In this document: one piece after another, positions 15,997-24,904 of the stretch
How the letters are laid out: every line of letters begins with the position of its first letter
How positions within the stretch are numbered: the stretch's first letter is position 1
Source of the DNA: Hormoscilla sp. GUM202
GTDB taxonomy: Bacteria > Cyanobacteriota > Cyanobacteriia > Cyanobacteriales > Desertifilaceae
Length of the DNA stretch: 64,000 bases
Direction of reading: 5' to 3'
NCBI GenBank assembly: GCA_005518205.2
Contig: RFFC02000022.1
Coordinates: forward strand, 1-64,000
The notes under the pieces: model-generated
Told to the model about the DNA's origin: nothing
Databases searched by the model: none
Seen by the model: the letters and a program-made list of their open reading frames with translations, nothing else
Translations under genes and position numbers: made by a program

Positions 15997-18900
15997 ATGT
16001 CTACTGTACAATCATTTTCAACTTCACAGATCCAGCAAGCCAGTTGGTTCCTGTATAAGTTCAACCCTACAGGTCTGGCAGACAAAATATCTATAGCGGT
16101 TCGGAGCGAGTACCCTGTAGACATTAAAACTGTAAAAAGGACCATGGAAGAATTAACATACCGGCACCCTGTTCTCCGAAGTAGATATTACGAAGGAGAT
16201 GGGGAGGTGATGCAAGAAGTTAGGGAAAATGACGCCAGCAGGGTTGCTATTGAAGAAATAGATGCTTCAGGATGGAAGGATGAGGATGTCAATGAGAATT
16301 TATTACATTGGGTCAAAAAACCTTTCAATCTCGAAAGTGGTTCGGTATTTCGGGCTTGCTTGTTTGGTCGTTCGGAGACAGAGAATATTATATTGTTGAC
16401 CCTTCATCAAATAGCAGGAGATGGGGAGTCGTTATTGACATTGTTGCAGGAGTTTGTGACTATCTACGAGTCACGGATGAATGGCGATCGCCCCCCACTG
16501 TCACCCCTAGAGTTATCCTACAGAGACTATGTGCAACAGGAAATAGACTTTCTCAACGGATCCCAAGGAAAAGAAGCAGGTGATTATTGGCAGCAGAAGT
16601 TGCGATGGTCGGAGTTGCCCATATTGGAGTTACCCACAAGCTATTCCCGTCCGCCACTGAGAACCTATAATGGCTCATCGGTAAAGATGACCATAAATAC
16701 TCAATTAAGTAAAAAAATTAGGCAACTGGCAAATGCCCGATCGGCAACAGTGGCAGAGGTGCTACTGGCAGTATATAAGGTGCTGCTGTACCGCTATACA
16801 GGAGAAGAAGATATCCTGGTGGGTTTATTATGGCAAAGCCGGGAAAGCCAACCATTATTTAAGCAAGTTGTGGGAAACCTGACCAATGTGAGGGTGACTA
16901 GAGATGCAGTTTCCGGGAATCGCAAATTTACGGAAATATTGACTCAAGTTAGGGAAACAATACAGGAGACAGAACGGAGCAAATATTATCCATTTGCCCT
17001 ACTGGTGAAGCAAGTAAAATCAGCGGACATGAGTCGTCCTCCCATCTGCCAAGCAGCTTTTGGTTATCGCCAAGTTGAGAAGGGGTGTAGTCAAAACCCG
17101 TCGATCGATTTTGAGATACCCCCCTCGCCGGATCCCCCCAAACCCCCCTTAAAAAGGGGGGCTTTGAAGCCCCCCCTTTCGCAAGGGGGGGTTTGGGGGG
17201 GATCCCAAGAGCAACAAATGCAGACCACACCCGTTGAGAAGCTATGCTTGGGCAAAAAACTAGAATACTATGAACTCCCAGAACAGAGGGTAGATTTTGA
17301 ACTCAGCTTAGAAATGAGAGAGTTCCAGGAATCTCTAGAGGGTGACTGGAAGTACAACTCTGATGTATTAGCAGCAGCAACGGTGGAAAAAATAGCCGCA
17401 CATTTCCAGAATTTACTCGCAGCAATTGTGGAAAATCCGGAGACCCCGGTGGATAAGCTACCGATGCTGAGTGACGGGGAACAGCAGCAAATCTTGCGGG
17501 AATGGAATAACAGCAAAACAGATTACCCTCAAGATAAATGTATCCATCAGCTATTTTCCGACCAAGTAGAGAAAACTCCAGATGCCTTGGCAGTAGTCTG
17601 GGAAGACCAAAACCTGACTTACTCTCAGCTGCATGGGAAAGCGAACCAACTAGCCCATTACTTGCAAAGGTTGGGAGTGGGACCGGAAGTGCCAGTGGCT
17701 ATCTGCGTGGAGCGATCGCTCTGGTTGGTGGTAGGGTTATTAGGAATCCTAAAAGCAGGAGGGGCTTACGTACCACTAGACCCAAGCTATCCGTCCGAAC
17801 GTTTAGCCTATATGCTTGCTGATGCCGCAGTGCCAGTGTTGCTGACTCAGGAGTCCTTAGTGGCATCCTTGCCAGACCATCCTCAAGCCCTGTGTTTGGA
17901 TAGTATGGAGGGGGCGATCGGCCAGTGTCCTACAGAGGAATTGACCAGTGGAGTCAAACCCGAAAATCTCGGCTACATCATCTATACATCCGGCTCCACG
18001 GGGAAACCAAAAGGAGTGGCCCTGAGCCAAAAGGCCCTAGTTAACCTGATCCTTTGGCAGCAGCAGGAAGCCATTATCGGTCAAGGTGCCAGAACACTGC
18101 AATTTAGTCCCATCAGCTTCGACGTATCCTTCCAAGAAATTTTCTCAACCTGGTGTTCCGGGGGTACCCTGGTATTAATTTCTCAAGCAGTCCGGCGGGA
18201 TAGCTTTGCTTTGATGCAATTCATGGCCCAGCATAAAGTAGAAAGGCTATTCTTACCCTTTGTCGCCTTGCAGCAGTTGGCCACAGTTGCTCGATCGTCG
18301 GAAACTCTGCCCCCACTGCGGGAGATTATTACAGCAGGAGAACAGTTGCAGGTGAGTCCGGACCTAGTTGAGTTGATGAACCGACTCCCCAACTGCCGAC
18401 TGCAAAATCAATACGGGCCTTCAGAAAGCCATGTTGTATCTGCTTACACCTTACAAGGCCCAGCCGCAAGTTGGCCAAGGCGAGTTCCTATTGGTCGTCC
18501 CATAGCTAACAGTCAACTGTACATCCTCAACCGCGACCTACAACCGGTTCCCATAGGCGTTCTCGGAGAACTGCATATCGGTGGAGTTTGCCTGGCAAAT
18601 GGCTATCTCAACCGTCCGGAACTGACGGCGGCCAAATTCATACCCGATCCCTTTAGGGACCCCGGAGAAGGCCGACTCTACAAAACCGGTGACATGGCCC
18701 GTTATCTCCCGGATGGCAATATCGAATTTCTCGGTCGCATCGATAACCAAGTCAAAATCAGAGGTTTTCGCATCGAAATTGGAGAGATCGAAACCACCCT
18801 CTCTCAACATCCCACGGTCAAAGAAACGGTAGTAGTGGTAAGGGAAGACAACCCTGGGAATAAATGTCTTGTAGCATACATAGTACCCGAAAGCAAATCG

Positions 18901-20139
18901 GAAACAGCCCCACAGATTGTACCGGAACTAAAACAATATCTCAAGGAAAAATTGGCAGAGTATATGGTGCCCTCAGCTTTTGTCCTTTTGCCACAACTGC
19001 CCTTAACCCCTAGTGGGAAGGTCAACCGTCGAGGGTTACCGGCACCAGATATTTCCAGTTTTGCTGGCACTAAGGATTTTGTCCCACCCCGCGATCGCAT
19101 CGAAGAACAGCTGGCAGAAATATGGTCGGAAATCCTCAATCTCAACCCAGTAGGAGTGAAAGATAATTTCTTTGAGTTAGGAGGTCATTCCCTGCTAGCA
19201 GTTAAATTAATGGCGAAAATTCAGTCGGGGTTTGGCAAGCAATTACCATTAGCAACATTGTTTACCAATCCGACAATAGCAGATTTAGGAAAGATAGTCC
19301 GGGAAGAAAAGAAAATCAGTTCTTCGTCTCTGGTGCCGCTGCAAACTCAGGGAACGAAACTACCCTTCTTCTGCGTGCATCCGGCAGGGGGTCACGTGTT
19401 TTATTATCGAGAATTATCCCGGGATTTAGGGAGCGAACAACCGTTTTATGGTTTACAAGCACAAGGGTTTAATGAAGGAGAACAAGTCTTCACAAAGGTG
19501 GAAGACATGGCTGATTTTTATGTAAAAACCATGCAAGAATTTCAACCAGAGGGCCCTTATCAAATTGGGGGCTACTCTTTTGGAGGAGTTGTTGCTTTTG
19601 AAATGGCACAGCAGTTAGTCGCCCGGGGGGAAGAAGTGAGTTTGTTGGCCCTGCTAGATCCTTGGGTTCCCATTTTATTAGACCCAAATAAGAAGATTGA
19701 CAATTTGTACATGAGGGGAGTGTTAAGTCGTTATTTTGGGGGAATGTTTGGGAGGACTGATTTAGTCACTGAAGATGAATTAAGCGGCTTAAATTCGGAG
19801 GATCAAATCGAGTTTATAATTAATAAAGCGGAAAGGTTAGGGTTATTCCCAGAGGAAGCGACCCGGGAACAGAATCGACGATTTGTTGATGTAATTATAG
19901 GTACCTTGAAGGCAACTTATACCTATAAACGCCGTCCTTATCCGGGGAAAGTAACAGTTTTTCGGGCAGGAGAAAAGCATCCTCATGGGATCGACCCGCA
20001 GTTAGTTTGGGTAGAGATGTACGCTATTTTAGATGTGGGTGAGATGGAGGTGGTTATGGTGCCTGGCAATCATTTTACCTTCATCAAGGAAGCAAACATA
20101 AATGTATTAGCAGAAAAATTGAGTATGCATTTAACATAG
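15997..20139 (+). CDS. Nonribosomal peptide synthetase C-A-T-TE (MysE-like)
   Basis: Residues ~5-510 form a condensation domain, ~515-1010 an adenylation domain (LGYIIYTSGSTGKPKGVALS, NQYGPSESHV, LYKTGDMARY, LTPSGKVNRR), ~1035-1100 a carrier domain (FFELGGHSLLAVK, Ser about 1064) and ~1120-1375 a thioesterase (IGGYSFGG, ALLDPW, VPGNHFTF: Ser, Asp, His). Known MysE proteins are A-T-TE and couple an amino acid to mycosporine-glycine. Here a condensation domain is added, but its motif reads HQIAGDG (137-143), with Gln for the catalytic second His. Residues 363-412 come from a MITE inserted in frame. The specificity positions I extract (D V Q F I A Q V V plus K) are nearest the proline code. I infer a MysE-type enzyme with a vestigial C domain. 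Confidence 0.9.
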   Translation: MSTVQSFSTSQIQQASWFLYKFNPTGLADKISIAVRSEYPVDIKTVKRTMEELTYRHPVLRSRYYEGDGEVMQEVRENDASRVAIEEIDASGWKDEDVNENLLHWVKKPFNLESGSVFRACLFGRSETENIILLTLHQIAGDGESLLTLLQEFVTIYESRMNGDRPPLSPLELSYRDYVQQEIDFLNGSQGKEAGDYWQQKLRWSELPILELPTSYSRPPLRTYNGSSVKMTINTQLSKKIRQLANARSATVAEVLLAVYKVLLYRYTGEEDILVGLLWQSRESQPLFKQVVGNLTNVRVTRDAVSGNRKFTEILTQVRETIQETERSKYYPFALLVKQVKSADMSRPPICQAAFGYRQVEKGCSQNPSIDFEIPPSPDPPKPPLKRGALKPPLSQGGVWGGSQEQQMQTTPVEKLCLGKKLEYYELPEQRVDFELSLEMREFQESLEGDWKYNSDVLAAATVEKIAAHFQNLLAAIVENPETPVDKLPMLSDGEQQQILREWNNSKTDYPQDKCIHQLFSDQVEKTPDALAVVWEDQNLTYSQLHGKANQLAHYLQRLGVGPEVPVAICVERSLWLVVGLLGILKAGGAYVPLDPSYPSERLAYMLADAAVPVLLTQESLVASLPDHPQALCLDSMEGAIGQCPTEELTSGVKPENLGYIIYTSGSTGKPKGVALSQKALVNLILWQQQEAIIGQGARTLQFSPISFDVSFQEIFSTWCSGGTLVLISQAVRRDSFALMQFMAQHKVERLFLPFVALQQLATVARSSETLPPLREIITAGEQLQVSPDLVELMNRLPNCRLQNQYGPSESHVVSAYTLQGPAASWPRRVPIGRPIANSQLYILNRDLQPVPIGVLGELHIGGVCLANGYLNRPELTAAKFIPDPFRDPGEGRLYKTGDMARYLPDGNIEFLGRIDNQVKIRGFRIEIGEIETTLSQHPTVKETVVVVREDNPGNKCLVAYIVPESKSETAPQIVPELKQYLKEKLAEYMVPSAFVLLPQLPLTPSGKVNRRGLPAPDISSFAGTKDFVPPRDRIEEQLAEIWSEILNLNPVGVKDNFFELGGHSLLAVKLMAKIQSGFGKQLPLATLFTNPTIADLGKIVREEKKISSSSLVPLQTQGTKLPFFCVHPAGGHVFYYRELSRDLGSEQPFYGLQAQGFNEGEQVFTKVEDMADFYVKTMQEFQPEGPYQIGGYSFGGVVAFEMAQQLVARGEEVSLLALLDPWVPILLDPNKKIDNLYMRGVLSRYFGGMFGRTDLVTEDELSGLNSEDQIEFIINKAERLGLFPEEATREQNRRFVDVIIGTLKATYTYKRRPYPGKVTVFRAGEKHPHGIDPQLVWVEMYAILDVGEMEVVMVPGNHFTFIKEANINVLAEKLSMHLT
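17083..17232. mobile_element. MITE copy 2, inside the NRPS gene (150 bp)
   Basis: Starts GGGTGTAGTC, ends GACCACACCC, with the 9-bp target duplication GTTGAGAAG at 17074-17082 and 17233-17241. The interior is a large palindrome of CCCCCC/GGGGGG blocks. Element plus duplication adds 159 bases, 53 codons, without breaking the frame; it encodes a Pro/Gly-rich loop (PPSPDPPKPPLKRG...). Confidence 0.95.
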
Positions 20140-20148
20140 GATAAAGGT

Positions 20149-20297
20149 GGGTGTGGTCAAAACCCGTTGATCGTTCATGGGATACCCCAGTCGCCGGATC
20201 CCCCCAAACCCCCCTTAAAAAGGGGGGCTTTGAAGCCCCCCCTTTTGCAAGGGGGGGTTTGGGGGGGATCCCACGGCAACTACATTTGACCACACCC
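20149..20297. mobile_element. MITE copy 3, between NRPS and methyltransferase (149 bp)
   Basis: Starts GGGTGTGGTCAAAACCCG, ends GACCACACCC, flanked by the 9-bp duplication GATAAAGGT (20140-20148 and 20298-20306). It is about 85% identical to copy 2, with the same central palindrome. It lies just after the NRPS stop codon. The strong stem could act on transcription between the two genes. Confidence 0.95.
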
Positions 20298-20372
20298 GAT
20301 AAAGGTTGGCGATCGCAGGTTAGTGAAACAGAACATTCAATAAATAAACAAAAAAGTCAGGAACGAGGGAGA

Positions 20373-21425
20373 ATGGAAAATCAAGGCGGGGATACCACAA
20401 TGGAGTCGAAGAAGAAGCTGTACCGGATGTTCTACGCTTACCAGCAGAGCATGTGCGTTTATATACTCACGCGCTTGGGAATCCCCAACCTGTTAAAGTC
20501 GGGACCCCATTCGGTGGAGACGATCGCCGAAAAAACTGCTACCAATGTAGAAATGCTCTATGTTATACTCAGGGCTCTAGCTCATTTAGGAGTGCTTGAG
20601 GAAAAACCAGGACGGGTATTTGGCCAAACGGAAATGTCGGCGTTGCTGGTTACTGATGAGGGGCCTTCTCTAGGGCATTTTGGCATGCATTTTATCATCC
20701 CCAGCATGTGGCAGCCATGGCAGGAACTGGAAGATTGTTTGCACAGGGGAGAAGTGCCTTTTGAACGGGTGAATGGTAAGAGTGTATACCAGTTTACTAA
20801 GGATAACCCCGAGATGAACGATCTGTTCAATAATGCTTTGACGGCTTTTACTTCCGAACTGGCAGATTCATTACTTGACGTCTATGATTTTAGCTGCTTT
20901 AATAAAGTCATGGATGTTGGCGGTGGTCTGGGGGTACTGCTTTCCCGGATTATCAAAAAATGCGGCATCAAGGGCATATTGTTTGACCTGCCTCAGGTGG
21001 TAGAGAAGGCCCCGCATTTTTTGTCCGGCCAGGGAATTGCCAGTGATGCAGTGGAAGTAGTAGGTGGGGATGTGTTTGGTGAATTGCCAAAGGGGGCAGA
21101 TGCGATCGTCATGAAACATTTCCTCTCCCTGTGGAATAAAGAAAATGCTCTGAAAGTTCTGAGTAGGTGTAAAGAAGCTCTCCCCAAAGATGGTAAAATA
21201 TTACTTCTACAAACCCTGGTGCCAGGTTTAGGAGATCCGGTAGAATGTCCGGATGGGACAATCCCGGCCCTTTTTGCCGTGCAGTTGATGGTTGCCAACC
21301 CGGGAGGCTACTGGCGCACGGAACAAGAATTTAAGGAATTGTTTACGAAGAGTGGTTTTCAGCTAGACAAGGTGATTCACACGACAACTAACCTCTCGGT
21401 AATGGAATTTAGTATAGTACCCTAG
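20373..21425 (+). CDS. SAM-dependent O-methyltransferase (family 2, ASMT/COMT-like)
   Basis: The N-terminal dimerisation domain (residues ~10-110: LYRMFYAYQQSMCVYILTRLGIPNLL, VEMLYVILRALAHLGVLEE) is followed by a Rossmann methyltransferase domain with motif I KVMDVGGGLGVLLSRI (~170) and ADAIVMKHFLSLWNKENALKVLSRC, a catalytic-His-bearing region. This family methylates hydroxyl groups of small aromatic or cyclic compounds. It is not part of the classical mys set. The open frame extends upstream to 20151 through the MITE, but ATG 20373 has GAGGGAG just before it and fits the family start; a second ATG at 20400 is possible. Between the NRPS and mysD, it probably tailors an MAA. Confidence 0.88.
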   Translation: MENQGGDTTMESKKKLYRMFYAYQQSMCVYILTRLGIPNLLKSGPHSVETIAEKTATNVEMLYVILRALAHLGVLEEKPGRVFGQTEMSALLVTDEGPSLGHFGMHFIIPSMWQPWQELEDCLHRGEVPFERVNGKSVYQFTKDNPEMNDLFNNALTAFTSELADSLLDVYDFSCFNKVMDVGGGLGVLLSRIIKKCGIKGILFDLPQVVEKAPHFLSGQGIASDAVEVVGGDVFGELPKGADAIVMKHFLSLWNKENALKVLSRCKEALPKDGKILLLQTLVPGLGDPVECPDGTIPALFAVQLMVANPGGYWRTEQEFKELFTKSGFQLDKVIHTTTNLSVMEFSIVP

Positions 21426-21807
21426 AACGTCGGTCAAGAAACCGGGTTTCTCTGGTAAAAGCATTGATTTCTCGTTGGTCCTATCACGAGAAACCCGGTT
21501 TCTAGCTTCTACTTGACCGAGGATATAGAGTATAGTCAGATTTTTCTGGTCCCTAAAGGATGAAAATAATTGCGCCCCCAAGGGTTTCAGCGCCGGTGGG
21601 TTTGGGTACACGGCATATTTGCTTCGCCCGAACCCTAAAGGGTCCGGCTACAAGAACAAAGCCCGCCTGCGCGGGCTAAATTACATGCATCTTCGTTGCA
21701 CCCTGGCTGCTAGTATGATTGTTGATGGAGCGGTAATGCTTTTGCGGCAAAGATAAACAAACATCTTCCCTTAATGTAATATGTGATCGAACTCAAGTAC
21801 AACAACA
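21426..21807. repeat. Intergenic palindromes before mysD
   Basis: No gene. Bases 21438-21512 hold an inverted pair AAACCGGGTTTCT / AGAAACCCGGTTTCT. Bases about 21630-21680 repeat the CCCGAACCCTAAAGGG block found in MITE copy 1, followed by the palindrome AGCCCGCCTGCGCGGGCT. It is a mosaic of small mobile palindromes. Confidence 0.65.
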
Positions 21808-22893
21808 TTGGTGATGATATCAGACACAATGCCTCAGCTGCGAGTCTTGCACCTAGCAGGTTCTCGCGTATCCGACTTCTACTACAACCTGTCGGTAATT
21901 TATGCAAGGGAAGTAGTGCAACCAGTTGGTGTCAGTAGCTACTACGCAGTCGTGTACCCCGATGGTCTTTGGCAGCTAGGCACATCCTTAGATAGTCTAT
22001 CGGAGAAAATGCCCCTCCAAGAGGCGATCGCGAGGCTACCGGAGGTGGATGTAGTAGTGCCCCATATGTTCTGTGTCCCAGGGATGACCAGTTTCCGTGG
22101 GTTCTTCGAGGATATCCTCGGGCTACCAGTAGTGGGGTCGCCACCGAATTGTACGGCCCTAGCAACTAACAAAGCTCAAACCCGAAGCGTCGTGTCAGCA
22201 TCTGGTGTCCGGGTGGCCAAGGCCCAAGTTGTGCGTCGGGGGGATACCGTGACCATGCAGCCCCCGTTTATAGTAAAGCCAAACACCGAAGATAATTCCA
22301 TCGGCGTGACTTTGGTTAAGAACTCAACAGAGGTAGCAGAAGCATTGCGGGTGGGGTTTGAACATGACGAGACCTTGTTGGTAGAAGATTACATCCCCGG
22401 ACGGGAACTGCGGGTGGGGGTAGTCGATTTTTCCGGTACGGTACGTGAAGGGAAGTTATGGGTGCTGCCAGCGATCGAGTATTTAGTCACCGAGGACAAT
22501 CCCATTAGAACTGTAAATGATAAGTTAGAGCTGCAAGGGGGATTGCCTAGAAAACAACCTGACAAGCCAGCAGTGAAAAATGTCTGTCCAGCTAATGTTA
22601 CGCCTTCTTTATGGGAGAAAATCTCTGATGCAGCTCAGCGGGCACATATAGCTTTGGGCTGTCGCGATTACTCCCTGTACGACTTCCGGGTACATGCCGA
22701 CACTTCGGAGCCCTATATGCTGGAGGCGGGCTTGTTTTGGTCTTTTGGCAAGATTAGCATGATCTCGCGGATGCTCCAGGCGGATGGGCAAAATTTGTCC
22801 GATTTGGCATTGTCGTTGTGGAGTGCGGCGGCGAGGCGGACTCGTGTGGCAAGTGGTGCAAAGTTTAAGTACGCTAAAGCAGAGCAAAGGTAA
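21808..22893 (+). CDS. mysD: D-Ala-D-Ala ligase-like MAA ligase (MysD)
   Basis: ATP-grasp ligase that attaches a second amino acid (Ser, Thr or other) to mycosporine-glycine to give an imine MAA such as shinorine or porphyra-334. The sequence follows the Nostoc MysD pattern: LRVLHLAGSRVSDFYYNLSVIYA (~9), EVDVVVPHMFCVPGMTSFRGFFEDILGLPVVGS (~75-110), TALATNKAQTRSVVSASGVRVAKAQ, ATP-binding PPFIVKPNTEDNSIGVTLVK (~152), LLVEDYIPGRELRVGV, and IALGCRDYSLYDFRVHA...EAGLFWSF near the end. Homologs begin at MPQLRVLH, so ATG 21829 may be the true start. Having both MysD and an NRPS is unusual. Its stop is 16 bases before the dehydrogenase. Confidence 0.94.
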   Translation: MVMISDTMPQLRVLHLAGSRVSDFYYNLSVIYAREVVQPVGVSSYYAVVYPDGLWQLGTSLDSLSEKMPLQEAIARLPEVDVVVPHMFCVPGMTSFRGFFEDILGLPVVGSPPNCTALATNKAQTRSVVSASGVRVAKAQVVRRGDTVTMQPPFIVKPNTEDNSIGVTLVKNSTEVAEALRVGFEHDETLLVEDYIPGRELRVGVVDFSGTVREGKLWVLPAIEYLVTEDNPIRTVNDKLELQGGLPRKQPDKPAVKNVCPANVTPSLWEKISDAAQRAHIALGCRDYSLYDFRVHADTSEPYMLEAGLFWSFGKISMISRMLQADGQNLSDLALSLWSAAARRTRVASGAKFKYAKAEQR

Positions 22894-22909
22894 ACGATCG
22901 GTTTTCAAT

Positions 22910-23929
22910 ATGTCACCAAGTAACAGCTCTTCAGACACTGAATCGGACGTCAATTATCCTACCCTCGGGATCGTAGGTTGCGGCAATATTGGAGGGCGAC
23001 AAGCCGCTAATTTTCTTGCCAAGGGATACTCGGTTTATGTCTACGACATCAATCCAGATTCCATGGCCCAGTTGCAGTCCCTAGGTGCCCGCATCACCCA
23101 TAGTTGTGCCGAACTTGCGAGTTGTGCGGAGGTAATCTTTACCGCTTTACCTACTCCAGCGGACGTGATAACAGCCGTGCTGTCCGGCGAACAGAACCTC
23201 TCTCAAGGATTGCGATCGGGCAGTGTATATGTGGACATTACCACTAACTCTCCCGAAACAATACTCAGACTTCATAAAGCCATGGAGCAACTGGGGGTGG
23301 AGATGTTAGATGCCCCCTTTAATGATGCTCCTGTAGGTGCCGAAAGCCAAGGAGGCATGGGTTTAGCCGTTATGGCCAGCGGATCGAGGGAAACCTTCGA
23401 GCGAGTCCAACCCATCCTCCAATTAATGGCCGATCGGGTTCTATACTGTGGAGAGATTGGCAACGGCACTCGATGCAAACTGATCCACAATGCTGTTAAT
23501 GCGATCGCAGTCCAAGCAGTGAGTGAAGGAATTACCTTGGGTTTAGCCCAGGGACTGCCGCTACAAACAATTTGGGATGCCCTGCGCTTCGGCTCCTTTG
23601 GTCAGAATGCTGGGGACATTCACGGCCTACCCCACTATTGGTTCTCACGACGCTGCGATGACCTATCTGCACACCCGGCGTTTACGATCAAATTACTGCA
23701 TAAAGATTTGCGGCTGGCTCTGGCTATGGCCAGTCAGGGCAACATCCGGGTGCCCCACTTAAGCTTGACAGTCAAAGACTATGAAGAAGCAGAGCAACGG
23801 GGCTGGTCTGACTATGCTACCACCAAAGTCCGCTGCCTGCAAGAGGAGCGAGCCGACCTAATGGCTAAAGCCGAATTACCGGTAGACTCCAGTTCTAGCC
23901 AAAGGCAGCCCCAGTCTACCGGGACTTAA
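22910..23929 (+). CDS. 3-hydroxyisobutyrate-type (beta-hydroxyacid) dehydrogenase
   Basis: NAD(P)-dependent beta-hydroxyacid dehydrogenase. The nucleotide-binding motif is LGIVGCGNIGGRQAANFLAKG (~20), the substrate-binding segment is SVYVDITTNSPET (~105), and the catalytic Lys is in GNGTRCKLIHNAVNA (G-x-G-x-x-x-K-x-x-x-N, ~185). About 340 residues, slightly longer than the family because of polar ends. The start was set at 22910, 16 bases after mysD; the longer frame overlaps mysD and is not family-like. It is not in the classical MAA set. It could oxidise the hydroxyl of a Ser/Thr side chain on an MAA or supply an unusual amino acid precursor; both are speculation from context. Confidence 0.88.
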   Translation: MSPSNSSSDTESDVNYPTLGIVGCGNIGGRQAANFLAKGYSVYVYDINPDSMAQLQSLGARITHSCAELASCAEVIFTALPTPADVITAVLSGEQNLSQGLRSGSVYVDITTNSPETILRLHKAMEQLGVEMLDAPFNDAPVGAESQGGMGLAVMASGSRETFERVQPILQLMADRVLYCGEIGNGTRCKLIHNAVNAIAVQAVSEGITLGLAQGLPLQTIWDALRFGSFGQNAGDIHGLPHYWFSRRCDDLSAHPAFTIKLLHKDLRLALAMASQGNIRVPHLSLTVKDYEEAEQRGWSDYATTKVRCLQEERADLMAKAELPVDSSSSQRQPQSTGT

Positions 23930-24376
23930 ACATTTTCTCGGGCAAAAAACGGCTTCATAGCTTACGGGGTGGGAGATTTAGGTCAAAGTCCCGCTACCCC
24001 CACAACGTGAGGGAAGTAGTTCGTAGTTCGTAGTTCGTAGTTAAGGTACAATCTACGTAATAATGGGGGTTTCAGCCATTGAGAACCCGATGAGAAATCA
24101 GGGTTTGAGCATCCGTCGAACTCACGTCCACAGGAAAAGATGATTCTCCGATTGCGAAAGGTAGATTCTCTCTTTATACTGTGTTGATGCTAGTGCTAGC
24201 GAGTAACCTTTTTCAATTAGGATTACACTGGCTGCTGATCCACATCCATAATTAATTTCGATCGCTCCAAACAGGCGATCGTATTGGGGATGGTAGTTGA
24301 TTTAATTGCCCAACTTTTGACAGCCACAAAAGTTGATAATAGGCAAAAGCTCTGTATAAGTCACTGGAGATAATCA
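23930..24376. other. Spacer with a symporter C-terminal relic
   Basis: Bases 24296-24375 (TTGATTTAATTGCCCAACTTTTGACAGCCAC...) match the 3' end of the symporter gene near 29812-29880. This shows that a symporter once preceded the EamA gene here too. A triple AGTTCGT direct repeat lies at about 24019-24040. No intact gene is seen. Confidence 0.65.
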
Positions 24377-24904
24377 ATGTTCACAAGCCTGCGGCTGAAA
24401 TTACCACAGCAACAGCTGTTCGCTACAGAAACTATGTGGGCGATCGCCGCATTATGCGGGGGCATGCTCGCCATATCTTTCGCACCTATTTTGATCCGCT
24501 TGGGCGAAGGAGAACTCGGTCCCAATGCCACCATCTTTAATCGCTTCTGGGTGGCTACTGTTGCCTTTGGGTTATGGAATATGCTCTTGACTGCACGTCA
24601 GGGACAGGACCATACTAGAAAAGGGCAGCCCTACAGCATGGGAGTACTAGGGCTATTGCTAGCAGTAGGAATCGCTTGGGTGCATCCCAATTTGGCAATG
24701 AGCAAAAATACTTCATTGTTAAACTGTCACTAATAGACCCTTGGTCTGTCAAGGAAATGATGACGGATAAGAGAAGGGAAGGCTCGGAAGCGGTTATCTC
24801 CGTAAAATTCGTCAATTTTATCTTGACAGACCACGAGATGATGAGAATGTCAAGATTGACTCACCTTGAGAATACTCCATTGAGATAAGCACGCTCCGGG
24901 CCCC

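Noticed and set aside
20151..20372. N-terminal extension of the O-methyltransferase (74 codons)
   Set aside because: It is encoded almost wholly by a MITE with clear target duplications, whereas a good ribosome-binding site precedes ATG 20373.
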